Shown here piece after piece: positions 16,696 through 25,105 of a stretch of DNA of 34,763 nt. The translations under genes and the position numbers were made by a program. Source of the stretch: Pseudomonas sp. (lineage in GTDB: Bacteria; Pseudomonadota; Gammaproteobacteria; Pseudomonadales; Pseudomonadaceae); the NCBI GenBank assembly GCA_030656145.1, contig JAUSOF010000032.1:1-34763 (forward strand), written 5' to 3'. The notes below the pieces were generated by a model that was not told where the DNA came from, searched no databases, and worked only from the letters and a program-made list of their open reading frames with translations. Numbering within the stretch: position 1 is the first letter of the stretch; each line of letters begins with the position of its first letter.

Positions 16696-18501
16696 ATGAC
16701 TCACGAATTCGACCTGCGTCTCGACGCCGTAAAAGCCGCCTACCAGGCCGGCAGCACCACCCCGCGCCAACTGATCGCAGCCCTGCGCGAGCAGGCCGCA
16801 GCGCTTAACCCCGAGTTCAACCTGTTCATCCATCTGCTCACGACGCAAGAACTGGAACCTTACCTGGCCGCTCTCGACGGCAAGTCGGTGGCCGAGCTGC
16901 CGCTGTACGGCGTGCCCTTCGCCATCAAGGACAATATCGACCTGGCCGGCGTCCCCACCACTGCCGCCTGCCCAGCCTTTGCCTATACACCCGAGCAGAG
17001 CGCCACTCTGGTCGAGCAGTTGATTGCCCTGGGCGCCGTGCCGCTGGGCAAGACCAACCTCGACCAGTTCGCCACCGGCCTCAACGGCACCCGTTCGCCC
17101 TACGGCGAATGCCGCAACAGCGTGCACCCGGATTACCCGTCCGGCGGCTCCAGCGCCGGCTCGTCACTGGCCGTGGCCCTGGGGGTGGTCAGCTTCGCCC
17201 TGGGTACCGACACCGCAGGCAGCGGTCGAGTGCCGGCCGCGCTGAACAACCTGATCGGCCTGAAAGCCAGCAAGGGCTTGCTGTCCACTGCCGGCGTAGT
17301 GCCCGCCTGTCGCACCCTGGACTGCGTCACCTACTTCACCGCTACCGCAGCCGAGGCCAGCCAGTTACTGGCGCTGACCGCCAGGCTCGACCCGCGCGAT
17401 GCATACAGCCGCGGCAATCCGTTGTGGAACGATGGCAGCGCCTTCGGCACACCGCGTCCGGGCTTTCGCTTCGGCGTGCCCGAACAGCTGGAGTTCCTTG
17501 GCTGCCCAGAGAGCCCGGCGCTGTTCGCAGCCACTGTCGAACACCTGACAGCGCTGGGCGGCGAAGCAGTGACGATCGACTTCGCACCCTTTCTCGAAGC
17601 CGCCCGCCTGCTCTATGAAGGCCCCTGGGTAGCCGAGCGCTACAGCGTCGCCGGCGCACTGATCGAAGCCCAGCCCGACGCGGTACTCCCGGTAATCAAA
17701 GCCGTACTGGAACAAGCGCCGGGCACCAGTGCCGTGCAGTTGTTTCGCGCGCAGTACCGCCTGCAGGCCCTCAAAACCACCTGCGACCGCATCATGAGTG
17801 ATCTCGACTGCGTGCTGACCCCGGCCTACCCGCGCCCGGTGACTCTCACCGAGCTGCACGCCGAGCCGGTCAAGCGCAATTCCGACCTGGGCTACTACAC
17901 CAACTTCATGAACATGCTCGACTACGCCGCCGTCGCGGCACCGGCGGGCTTTATGCAAAACAGTCTGCCCTGGGGCGTGACCCTGTTCGGCCGCACCTTT
18001 ACTGATCAATACCTGCTCAGCCTGGCCGACGGCCTGCAGCGTCAACATCAGCTACTGCTGGCCGGCAGCCGTACCCTGAAAACTGGCGCCCCGACGACAA
18101 TCGCGCGCAACGACCGGGCGCGCCTGGTGGTCTGCGGTGCGCACCTGGATGGTTTGCCGCTCAATTGGCAGCTCAAGCAGCGCGGCGCCAAGCTGATCGA
18201 GGCAACACACAGTTCGGCCGATTACCAACTGCATGCCCTGGCCGGCGGCCCGCCCTTTAGGCCGGGAATGGTTCGGGTCGCCGAGGGTGGCGTGGCCATC
18301 GCGGTGGAAGTCTGGGCGCTGCCGAGCAGCGAGCTGGGTTCCTTCCTCACCGGCATCCCCGCGCCGCTGGGCCTGGGCAAGGTGCAGTTGGCAGACGGCA
18401 CATGGGAAAGCGGTTTTATCTGCGAACCTTACGGCCTGCAAGGCGCCGAGGACATCAGCCACTTCGGCGGCTGGCGCGCCTATCTGCAGAGCAAGCAATA
18501 G
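16696..18501 (+). CDS. atzF: Allophanate hydrolase
   Basis: A 601-aa protein, the usual length for the family. The amidase-signature catalytic residues are visible: Lys78 (FAIKDN), cis-Ser about 153 (SGGSSAGSS) and nucleophile Ser176 (TDTAGSGRVP). The C-terminal part (about 460-601, from RLVVCGAHLDGLPLNWQL) is the separate allophanate hydrolase C domain. It hydrolyses allophanate to ammonia and carbon dioxide, the last step of guanidine breakdown here. Last gene of the operon; the name may also appear as uahA/dur1 in other systems. Confidence 0.95.
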   Translation: MTHEFDLRLDAVKAAYQAGSTTPRQLIAALREQAAALNPEFNLFIHLLTTQELEPYLAALDGKSVAELPLYGVPFAIKDNIDLAGVPTTAACPAFAYTPEQSATLVEQLIALGAVPLGKTNLDQFATGLNGTRSPYGECRNSVHPDYPSGGSSAGSSLAVALGVVSFALGTDTAGSGRVPAALNNLIGLKASKGLLSTAGVVPACRTLDCVTYFTATAAEASQLLALTARLDPRDAYSRGNPLWNDGSAFGTPRPGFRFGVPEQLEFLGCPESPALFAATVEHLTALGGEAVTIDFAPFLEAARLLYEGPWVAERYSVAGALIEAQPDAVLPVIKAVLEQAPGTSAVQLFRAQYRLQALKTTCDRIMSDLDCVLTPAYPRPVTLTELHAEPVKRNSDLGYYTNFMNMLDYAAVAAPAGFMQNSLPWGVTLFGRTFTDQYLLSLADGLQRQHQLLLAGSRTLKTGAPTTIARNDRARLVVCGAHLDGLPLNWQLKQRGAKLIEATHSSADYQLHALAGGPPFRPGMVRVAEGGVAIAVEVWALPSSELGSFLTGIPAPLGLGKVQLADGTWESGFICEPYGLQGAEDISHFGGWRAYLQSKQ

Positions 18502-18561
18502 CCGGGAATCAACAGGTCCGCTAACTGCGGGTAGGTGGGGCGCCCCGCCGCGCAGCAAACT

Positions 18562-18632
18562 GTGTAGGAGCCAGGGGGACGCCTGGTTCTTGCTGGCGAT
18601 CCAGCGGCCTCGGCAGTGGCTGGCTCCTGCAC
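18562..18632. repeat. Degenerate REP-like palindrome after the guanidine operon
   Basis: GTGTAGGAGCCAG (18562-18574) mirrors CTGGCTCCTGCAC (18620-18632) with one mismatch, around a central region holding a broken inner palindrome. It is related to the 9678-9756 element and may serve as the 3' end structure of the operon. Confidence 0.75.
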
Positions 18633-18755
18633 ATACTCCACAGGCATAAGCGCAGCTGCCAAGATACCCAGCCACTATCGTCTAACCTTGCCAGCGGTGA
18701 CGCCATGCCAATTGCACGCTAGCATGGCGCTATCACACCCTGAGCAGAACCTTGC

Positions 18756-20228
18756 ATGCCATCCGCGCCCTCGACAACCAGTCAACGTTCCTTGGTCCTG
18801 CTGCTGTTGGTATTACTCGGCTGTGGTTTTCTCGCCACCTCGCTAGCCAGTTACTACGCCGCGCTCGATACGATCCGCGACAACATCGTCAACACCGAAC
18901 TGCCGCTGACCTCGGACAACGTCTATTCCGAAATCCAGAAAGATCTGGTCACCCCGGTGCTGATCTCCTCGATGATGGCCCGCGACACGTTCGTCCGCGA
19001 CTGGGTAATCAGCGGCGAGCAAGACATCGCCCAGATGACCCGCTACCTGCGCGAAGTGCAGGAACACTACGGCGCCGTCACCAGCTTCTTCGTCTCCGAC
19101 AAGACCCACACTTACTATCAAGCCAAGGGCGTGCTCAAGCGTGTCGACCCACAGGAGGCGCGCGACAGTTGGTACTTTCGCGTACGCGATATGCAGTCTC
19201 CTTACGAAATCAATGTCGATGTCGACATGGCCAACCAGGATCGCCTGACCGTCTTCATCAATTACCAGGTGTTCGACTACGACCAGCGGTTTATCGGCGC
19301 CACCGGCGTCGGTCTGACCGTGGACGCGGTGGTCAAGCTGATTGATGACTACCAGGCACGCTACGACCGCAGCGTGTACTTCGTCGATACCGACGGCCGC
19401 ATCGTGCTCACCGGCGCAACGGGCGGGCCGATGGGCGCCAAAGTCGGTCAATCGCTCAGCGAAGTGGCAGGACTGGAAGACCTCTTGGCGAAATTGCCAC
19501 AGCCGCAAACTGGCGACTTCGAGTACCAGGAACAAGGACGCGGCCACTTTCTCAACGTGCGCTTCATTCCCGAGCTGGATTGGTACCTGTTTGTCGACAA
19601 GCACGAAACCGGGGCACTGGCCGGTATTCGCCAATCGCTGTACATCAATCTGCTGATCTGCCTGGTGGTTACCGCCATCGTGCTGACCCTGGTCCACATT
19701 GCCCTGCGTCGTTACCAGGCGCGCATCGCCGCCCTGGCCACCACCGACCAACTAACAGACTTGCTCAATCGCCGCGGCTTCGACCTGCTGGCCAACCAGG
19801 CAATCCAGGAAGCGCGACGCAATCCCAGTCCGCTCTGCGCCCTGCTGCTCGACCTCGACAATTTCAAGGACCTCAACGACAACCACGGCCATCTGGCTGG
19901 CGACGAAGTCCTGCGCGGTTTCGCCAACAAACTGCGCGACAACCTGCGCCAGTCCGACATCCTCTGCCGCTGGGGTGGTGAAGAGTTCATCATCCTGCTC
20001 AAAGACAGCTCGCCCGAGCAGGCGCGTCTGCTGGCCGAGAAAATCCGCCAGCAAACCGAGCACGCCAGCTTCAGCTACAAGGATGCCAGCCTGCACATCA
20101 CCACCAGCATTGGCTTGGCCGAACTGCACCCGGAGGACTCGCTCAACGAACTGCTCGCCCGTGCCGACCGCGCCCTGTACCGCGCCAAAAAAACCGGCCG
20201 CAACCGCACCTGCGAAGCAAGCGCATGA
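18756..20228 (+). CDS. Membrane diguanylate cyclase with periplasmic dCache-like sensor
   Basis: A 490-aa protein with TM1 about 12-33, a periplasmic double-Cache-like sensor about 35-295 (SWYFRVRDMQSPYEINVDVD and FVDTDGRIVLTG segments), TM2 about 297-317, and a GGDEF domain about 325-487. The active site is GGEEF (407-411) and a product-inhibition I-site RQSD (398-401) lies exactly five residues before it, so it is predicted to be an active, feedback-controlled cyclase making cyclic di-GMP. The ribosome site is weak. An 8-bp inverted repeat CGCCATGC/GCATGGCG (18701-18708, 18722-18729) lies just upstream. The stop overlaps the next ATG (ATGA). Confidence 0.93.
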   Translation: MPSAPSTTSQRSLVLLLLVLLGCGFLATSLASYYAALDTIRDNIVNTELPLTSDNVYSEIQKDLVTPVLISSMMARDTFVRDWVISGEQDIAQMTRYLREVQEHYGAVTSFFVSDKTHTYYQAKGVLKRVDPQEARDSWYFRVRDMQSPYEINVDVDMANQDRLTVFINYQVFDYDQRFIGATGVGLTVDAVVKLIDDYQARYDRSVYFVDTDGRIVLTGATGGPMGAKVGQSLSEVAGLEDLLAKLPQPQTGDFEYQEQGRGHFLNVRFIPELDWYLFVDKHETGALAGIRQSLYINLLICLVVTAIVLTLVHIALRRYQARIAALATTDQLTDLLNRRGFDLLANQAIQEARRNPSPLCALLLDLDNFKDLNDNHGHLAGDEVLRGFANKLRDNLRQSDILCRWGGEEFIILLKDSSPEQARLLAEKIRQQTEHASFSYKDASLHITTSIGLAELHPEDSLNELLARADRALYRAKKTGRNRTCEASA

Positions 20229-20428
20229 ACCCAGAACTTTGCCCGCGTTGCGGACAGCGCAACCAGTGCGCCCAGGCCGAATCCGCCACTGCAGTGAGCG
20301 ACTGCTGGTGTTTCAGCGCAGCTATCGACCCCGAGGCGCTCGACAGCCTGCCGCTCGAGCAGCGTAACCGCGCCTGCCTGTGTCCGATCTGTGCCCGGGG
20401 CCTGACACCGCGCAACCCGCCAGGCTAG
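20225..20428 (+). CDS. Small cysteine-rich CWC-type protein
   Basis: A 67-aa protein overlapping the cyclase stop by four bases (ATGA). Cys pairs CPRC, then CWC and CLCPIC, give six or more metal-binding candidates, matching the cysteine-rich CWC family of short proteins. The function is unknown; the Cys spacing suggests zinc binding. It is followed two bases after its stop by rsuA, so the three genes form a tight unit. Confidence 0.85.
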   Translation: MNPELCPRCGQRNQCAQAESATAVSDCWCFSAAIDPEALDSLPLEQRNRACLCPICARGLTPRNPPG

Positions 20429-20430
20429 CC

Positions 20431-21132
20431 ATGCGCCTCGACCGTTTCCTCAGTAACCTGCCGCGCTTTAATCGCCAGGAGGTGCGCCAACTGCTCACCA
20501 GTGGCCGCGTGCGCGTGGACAGCCAGGTCTGCCGCGACAGTCACAGCGACGTACGCGTCTTCAGCCGCGTCGAGCTGGATGCCGAGGTGCTACAGGCCGG
20601 CAAGGCGGCCCGTTACTTCATGCTGCACAAGCCACCTGGCGTAGTCAGCGCCACCGAGCATCCCGAGCACCGCACCGTACTCGACCTGCTCGACGAGCCG
20701 GACACCCATGACCTGCACCTGGCTGGGCGCCTCGACCTCAACACCAGTGGCCTGCTGCTGATCACCAACGACGGCCAGTGGTCACGCCGGGTGACCGCGC
20801 CGACCGGCAAGCAGCCCAAGGTCTACCTGGTCGACACCGAAGACCCGATCGACCCGGCCTGCATCGAGGTTTTCGCCTGCGGCCTGTACTTTCGCTTCGA
20901 AGATCTGCTGACCCAGCCTGCCGAACTGCAGATCCTGGCCCCGCGCCAGGCACGCCTGACCCTCTACGAAGGCCGCTACCATCAGGTCAAGCGCATGTTC
21001 GGCCACTTCCAGAACAAGGTCGTCGGTTTGCATCGCCTCAGCGTGGGCGCGATCCAGCTCGACGACCGACTCAGCCCCGGTCAATACCGCACCCTGGCGG
21101 CCGAAGAAATCGCCGGCTTCGAGATTAACTGA
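20431..21132 (+). CDS. rsuA: 16S rRNA pseudouridine synthase RsuA
   Basis: A 233-aa protein starting at ATG 20431, immediately after the preceding stop; a longer frame exists but would overlap the CWC gene. An N-terminal S4 domain (MRLDRFLSNLPRFNRQEVRQ) is followed by the catalytic domain with HLAGRLDLNTSGLLL. The catalytic Asp is residue 102, as in E. coli RsuA. The later block EGRYHQVKRMFG is typical. It converts U516 of 16S rRNA to pseudouridine during small-subunit assembly. Confidence 0.92.
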   Translation: MRLDRFLSNLPRFNRQEVRQLLTSGRVRVDSQVCRDSHSDVRVFSRVELDAEVLQAGKAARYFMLHKPPGVVSATEHPEHRTVLDLLDEPDTHDLHLAGRLDLNTSGLLLITNDGQWSRRVTAPTGKQPKVYLVDTEDPIDPACIEVFACGLYFRFEDLLTQPAELQILAPRQARLTLYEGRYHQVKRMFGHFQNKVVGLHRLSVGAIQLDDRLSPGQYRTLAAEEIAGFEIN

Positions 21133-21531
21133 CGCCAATTTTGCGATGAGTCACACCCTTAGCAGGCTAACCGATAAACGGTAGCGCACTAACCAAAGAA
21201 AGCCTTGCCAGCCCTAAAGGCCACTGCTTAAATCCAGGCATAAGGTCTTGATGTGACCAGCCAGTCACGGACAGCCATCTAAGTGTTCTTTTGGTTACTT
21301 GCGCTCTGCGCGAAAGGGTTCCTGCCTGGTAACACGACATCGCTCCAGCTCCGTGAAAAAGCTGACGCAGATGCTCTATTTCAACCCTGACTGATTGAAA
21401 ATAATTCTTATAAAAACCTCCAGCCTGACATCCGCTTGTCATGTCCAGGCGCTTTGCTATCTGTCCTACTTGCTCGGTAAGCGGCCCTGCCCCGTCGCTT
21501 GCCACGGTCAATTTGCGCCTGGAGAAACACC
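21133..21531 (+). promoter_or_regulatory. phaG upstream region with candidate sigma-70 promoter
   Basis: No gene is supported in these 399 bases. The region becomes AT-rich near 21385-21420. CTGACT (21387-21392), a 16-base spacer and TATAAA (21409-21414) form a plausible promoter, giving a leader of about 110 bases before phaG. The leader contains no obvious terminator. A 143-codon frame on the minus strand here lacks coding character. Confidence 0.45.
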
Positions 21532-22416
21532 ATGCAGCCAACCATCGCTGTCGTCGACATACACGGAACCTACAAGGTTCACACCGAGTTTTACGCAAGC
21601 CCCAGCGCCCGCAAGACCATCATCCTGGTCAACGGCTCGCTGTCGACCACTGCCGCATTCGCGCAAACGGTCAAATACCTGAATACCCAATTCAACGTGG
21701 TGCTCTACGATCAGCCCTACTCTGGCCAATCGAAGCCGCACAATAGCCACAGTCAACCGATCACCAAGGAAGACGAAGCAAGCATCTTGCTGGAGTTGAT
21801 CGAGCACTTTAAAGCCGACTACCTGCAGTCGTTCTCCTGGGGCGGCGTCGCGGCAATGCTGGCCCTGGCGCAACGCCCTGCGCGCATCGAAAAAGCGGTG
21901 ATCGCCTCGTTCTCGCCGCTGCTCAACGAACCGATGCTCGACTACCTGGAAAAAGGCCTGACCAGCCTGCAAGCCGGAGACGGTGTCGGCCTGGGTCACC
22001 TGGTCAATAACACCATTGGCAAACACCTGCCGTCGCTATTCAAGCGCTTCAACCATCGCCACATCAGCAGCCTGGACGAACACGAATACCGCCAGATGCA
22101 TGCCCATGTCGACCAAGTGGTGCATATGGAAACCCACTGCCGGATGGAATGCCTGTCCGGCATCGATATTCCAGTGCTGTTCGTCAATGGTGAGCGCGAC
22201 GAATACACCTCGCCCGAAGACGTGCGTGTATTCGCTGAGCACCTAAGCGACAGCAAATTCGCCATCATCGACAATGCCGGGCACTTCCTCGACATGGAAC
22301 ACAAAGCCGCGTGGCAGCAAAGCAGCGACGTACTGCTGGGCTTTCTGCAAAGCCAACCGCTGCGCCAAACAAGCTACCGTGCGCCAGCAGACATGCAGCA
22401 TGCGCTGGCCGTATGA
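21532..22416 (+). CDS. phaG: PhaG, 3-hydroxyacyl-ACP acyltransferase/thioesterase
   Basis: A 294-aa alpha/beta-hydrolase-fold protein; GGAG seven bases upstream supports the start. The sequence follows P. putida PhaG closely as I recall it (AVVDIHGTYKVHTEFY, VVLYDQPYSGQSKPHN, GKHLPSLFKRFN, FVNGERDEYT, AGHFLDME). The H-x4-D motif falls at His177-Asp182, as in PhaG; the Ser102 (FSWGG), Asp223 and His251 candidates are also present. It releases or transfers 3-hydroxyacyl groups from fatty-acid synthesis to feed medium-chain PHA. RhlA (rhamnolipid HAA synthase) is the related alternative, but the N-terminal and central segments fit PhaG better and no rhlB follows. Confidence 0.88.
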   Translation: MQPTIAVVDIHGTYKVHTEFYASPSARKTIILVNGSLSTTAAFAQTVKYLNTQFNVVLYDQPYSGQSKPHNSHSQPITKEDEASILLELIEHFKADYLQSFSWGGVAAMLALAQRPARIEKAVIASFSPLLNEPMLDYLEKGLTSLQAGDGVGLGHLVNNTIGKHLPSLFKRFNHRHISSLDEHEYRQMHAHVDQVVHMETHCRMECLSGIDIPVLFVNGERDEYTSPEDVRVFAEHLSDSKFAIIDNAGHFLDMEHKAAWQQSSDVLLGFLQSQPLRQTSYRAPADMQHALAV

Positions 22417-22510
22417 AGCATCCCCAGGCCCATCCGGGCCGAGTCGCAACAAAAAGCACTCGGTTCGGACTTCATTTTGGCCACGACTTCCGGTATAAAG
22501 GCACCCCCAA

Positions 22511-22584
22511 GCGGGCGTCGTATAATGGCATTACTCCAGCTTCCCAAGCTGATAACGAGGGTTCGATTCCCTTCGCCCGCTCCA
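22511..22584 (+). tRNA. tRNA-Gly(CCC)
   Basis: A 74-nt cloverleaf including the encoded CCA. The acceptor GCGGGCG pairs with CGCCCGC, the anticodon loop TTCCCAA gives anticodon CCC, and the T-loop is GGTTCGATTCC. A TATAAA box lies at 22494-22499, 11 bases upstream. Confidence 0.97.
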
Positions 22585-22627
22585 GTCCTATCTTTCCACA
22601 TGCCCACGCATGCAGTGAAAGCCCCTG

Positions 22628-22657
22628 AAAACCGGCCCTTGAGCCGGTTTTCTTGTT
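22628..22657 (+). terminator. Terminator after tRNA-Gly
   Basis: A 9-bp stem, AAAACCGGC/GCCGGTTTT (22628-22636, 22643-22651), with a 6-base loop followed by CTTGTTT. It starts 43 bases after the tRNA. Confidence 0.85.
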
Positions 22658-22814
22658 TATGGGCGGCGCTATCAGCCCACCTCCTCCGCGCATTCGCCAC
22701 GCTCCACGTGCAGCGCAAGTCACCTGCAGAATACTGCCGCAGCGATTTATCCAGGCCCATCCGGCCGTGCCCGCCTGAAAACGGGCGCAGTAGACGAGAG
22801 CGCTTCACCCGCCC

Positions 22815-23576
22815 TCAGCTCTTCAGCCGGTAACCGGTCTTGAAGATCCAGCCAACCGCCAGGATACACAGCAGCAGAAAGCCCAGGATCATCCCCAGAC
22901 TGAGCACCACGTTGACGTCGGAAACGCCGTAGAAGCTCCAGCGGAAGGCACTGATCAGGTACACCACCGGGTTGAACAGGGTCACCGTCTGCCACACGGG
23001 CGGCAGCATGCTGATCGAGTAGAAGCTACCGCCGAGGAAGGTCAGCGGCGTGACGATCAGCGCCGGAACTATCTGCAGCTTCTCCCAGCCATCGGCCCAC
23101 ACGCCAATGATGAAGCCGAACAGGCTGAAGGTCAGCGCGGTGAGCACCAGCAAGGCCAGCATCCAGAACGGATGGAGAATCTCGAAATCAACGAATAAGC
23201 GGGCCGTGACCAGGATCACCAGGCCGAGGATGATTGACTTGGTCGCCGCCGCACCGACATAGCCGACGAGGATCTCCAGATAGGACACCGGCGCCGACAA
23301 CAGCTCGTAGATGCTCCCGGAATACTTGGGCATATAGATGCCGAACGAAGCGTTGGAGATGCTCTCGGTGAGCAGCGCCAGCATAATCAGCCCCGGCACG
23401 ATAAAGGCCCCGTAGCTCACTCCCTGAATCTGGGTCATGCTCGAACCAATGGCCGAGCCGAACACCACGAAGTACAGCGAGGTGCTGATCACCGGGGTAG
23501 CGATACTCTGCAGCAGGGTGCGCCAGGTGCGTGCCAGCTCGAACAGGTAGATGGCCTTGATGGCATAGAAATTCAT
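22815..23576 (-). CDS. ABC-2 type exporter permease
   Basis: A 253-aa protein with six predicted membrane helices and the ABC-2 family layout ([21 protein letters not shown] near the start, [20 protein letters not shown] near 190). It resembles the YadH-like group. Its ATG overlaps the stop of the ATPase gene by four bases (ATGA), so the pair is coupled. The substrate is unknown. Confidence 0.92.
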   Translation of the reverse strand: MNFYAIKAIYLFELARTWRTLLQSIATPVISTSLYFVVFGSAIGSSMTQIQGVSYGAFIVPGLIMLALLTESISNASFGIYMPKYSGSIYELLSAPVSYLEILVGYVGAAATKSIILGLVILVTARLFVDFEILHPFWMLALLVLTALTFSLFGFIIGVWADGWEKLQIVPALIVTPLTFLGGSFYSISMLPPVWQTVTLFNPVVYLISAFRWSFYGVSDVNVVLSLGMILGFLLLCILAVGWIFKTGYRLKS

Positions 23577-24502
23577 GACCGCGCTTCCTGAACAAGGCTG
23601 ACGAAAATATCTTCCAGCGAGCGCTGACTGGACTGCAGATCCTTGAAATCAATGCCCCGCTGGGCCAGATCCTTGAGCAGTTCGGCGATGCCGGTGTGCT
23701 CGCTCTGGGCGTCGAAGGTGAACACCAGTGCATGCCCCTCGTCCGTCAACTCCAGGCGGTGACCGTTCAGCTCGGCGGGAATACTGGCCAGCGGATGCTG
23801 CAGATGCAGGGTCAGCTGCTTCTTGCCGAGCTTGTGCATCAGCGCCTGCTTGTCCTCGACCAGGATGATCCGGCCCTTGCTGATCACCCCGATACGGTCA
23901 GCCATCTCCTCGGCTTCTTCGATGTAGTGGGTGGTGAGGATGATGGTCACGCCGCGCGCGCGCAGGCCACGAACCATGTTCCACATATCACGGCGCAGCT
24001 CGACATCGACCCCGGCGGTGGGTTCATCGAGGAACAGGATCTGCGGCTCGTGGGACAGCGCCTTGGCGATCATCACCCGGCGCTTCATGCCACCAGAAAG
24101 CTCGAATATCTTTGCGTCGCGCTTGTCCCACAGCGACAGGTCGCGCAGCAGGCGCTCCAGATACGCCGGATCAGGCTTCTTGCCGAACAGCCCGCGGCTG
24201 AACTTCACCGTCGCCCAAACGGTTTCGAACACATCGCTGACCAGCTCCTGCGGCACTAGGCCGATCTGCGCACGGGCCGCACGGTAGTCCTTGATGATGT
24301 CGTGACCACCAACCAGCACCCTGCCGCCGCCCGGGTTGACGATGCCGCAGATGATACTGATCAGGGTGGTCTTGCCCGCGCCATTGGGGCCGAGCAGGGC
24401 GAAAATCTCGCCCTTATGGATGTCCAGATCGATGCATTGCAGCGCCGGATGACCGGAGGCGTAGGTCTTGTTCAGTTGCTGGATGGAAATAACCGGTTGC
24501 AC
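23573..24502 (-). CDS. ABC-2 type exporter ATPase
   Basis: A 309-aa protein starting at GTG 24502 ([17 protein letters not shown]), with an AAGG seven bases upstream. The frame stays open further back to 24775, but that part does not look like protein. Walker [10 protein letters not shown] (38-46), signature LSGGMKRR (136-143), Walker [13 protein letters not shown] and the switch His [11 protein letters not shown] are present. A C-terminal regulatory segment of about 80 residues follows. It is a YadG-like ATPase and powers the permease encoded next. Confidence 0.92.
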   Translation of the reverse strand: MQPVISIQQLNKTYASGHPALQCIDLDIHKGEIFALLGPNGAGKTTLISIICGIVNPGGGRVLVGGHDIIKDYRAARAQIGLVPQELVSDVFETVWATVKFSRGLFGKKPDPAYLERLLRDLSLWDKRDAKIFELSGGMKRRVMIAKALSHEPQILFLDEPTAGVDVELRRDMWNMVRGLRARGVTIILTTHYIEEAEEMADRIGVISKGRIILVEDKQALMHKLGKKQLTLHLQHPLASIPAELNGHRLELTDEGHALVFTFDAQSEHTGIAELLKDLAQRGIDFKDLQSSQRSLEDIFVSLVQEARS

Positions 24503-24908
24503 GGGAGGGCCTTGCTGGGAAAAAGAAACACAGAGTGGAGGAAAACGCGCACGGGGTGAAGCGCCGGTGGTGTGCAACGAGTGGATCGACCTGCACCCGG
24601 CGAACGACTGAACCACCGCAGCGGGCGGTTTTTGCGGCGCCATAGCCGCGCCTGCAGACGGGCGACAGGACGTAGCCTGGCTTCGCCAGCAATTCGCCCG
24701 ATCCACGGCAACCCGACTCGCCGCCTTGCCGGCGACCGACTCCGACTCAGGCACACGTACCTGCGTACGCGGCACCTGCGCAGGGAATTTGTAATCGGAT
24801 TACTCAAATTGCGGGATGAATACACCTCACCAGAAGCAGGCGGTCTTGCTCGCCGCTTCTATAGCGCCTAAGCGCTTGATCGTGCGCGAAAAAACTCTCG
24901 CCCCAGGG
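24503..24908. other. Intergenic region with no supported gene
   Basis: About 400 bases upstream of the ABC-2 operon (minus) and of tRNA-Met (plus). The minus-strand frame extending the ATPase upstream and the plus-strand 99-codon frame at 24572 have no recognisable protein character. The minus-strand promoter of the exporter operon should lie here, but I cannot place it. Confidence 0.6.
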
Positions 24909-24937
24909 TTGACAGAAAAGCCCTGAGCCAGAATAAT
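24909..24937 (+). promoter_or_regulatory. Sigma-70 promoter of tRNA-Met
   Basis: TTGACA (24909-24914), a 17-base spacer and AATAAT (24932-24937): a perfect -35 box and a five-of-six -10 box, ending 12 bases before the tRNA. The first transcribed base should be near 24944. Confidence 0.88.
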
Positions 24938-24949
24938 GCGCGCCACATC

Positions 24950-25026
24950 GGCTACGTAGCTCAGCTGGTTAGAGCATAGCATTCATAATGCTGGGGTCCG
25001 GGGTTCAAGTCCCTGCGTAGCCACCA
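24950..25026 (+). tRNA. tRNA-Met(CAT), elongator type
   Basis: A 77-nt tRNA including the encoded CCA. Acceptor GGCTACG/CGTAGCC, anticodon loop TTCATAA (anticodon CAT), D-arm AGCTCAGCTGGTTAGAGC, T-loop GGTTCAAGTCC. The paired first acceptor base and the absence of initiator features favour elongator Met; a CAT tRNA modified to read AUA (Ile2) cannot be excluded by eye. Confidence 0.95.
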
Positions 25027-25034
25027 AACAAAAC

Positions 25035-25069
25035 AAGGGTTTAGCGAAAGCTAAGCCCTTTTTTGTTTT
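25035..25069 (+). terminator. Terminator after tRNA-Met
   Basis: An 11-bp stem, AAGGGTTTAGC/GCTAAGCCCTT (25035-25045, 25050-25060), with a GAAA tetraloop and one G-U pair, followed by TTTTGTTTT. It begins nine bases after the tRNA. Confidence 0.92.
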
Positions 25070-25105
25070 GTGGGTGTCTCACAAGTGTCTCAATCTTGGC
25101 CCAGC

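Noticed and set aside
21167..21598. 143-codon minus-strand ORF upstream of phaG
   Set aside because: It overlaps the phaG start, has no ribosome site, no recognised motif and an implausible composition.
21532..22416. RhlA (rhamnolipid HAA synthase)
   Set aside because: The fold is shared, but the residues around 1-25, 60-75 and 160-185 follow PhaG, and no rhlB lies next to it.
24503..24775. 91-codon extension of the ABC-2 ATPase
   Set aside because: Composition is not protein-like, and homology starts at the GTG at 24502.
25071..25092. GTGTCTCA twice in 20 bases after tRNA-Met, as a possible attachment core
   Set aside because: It does not match the tRNA 3' end and I saw no copy at the far side of the island.
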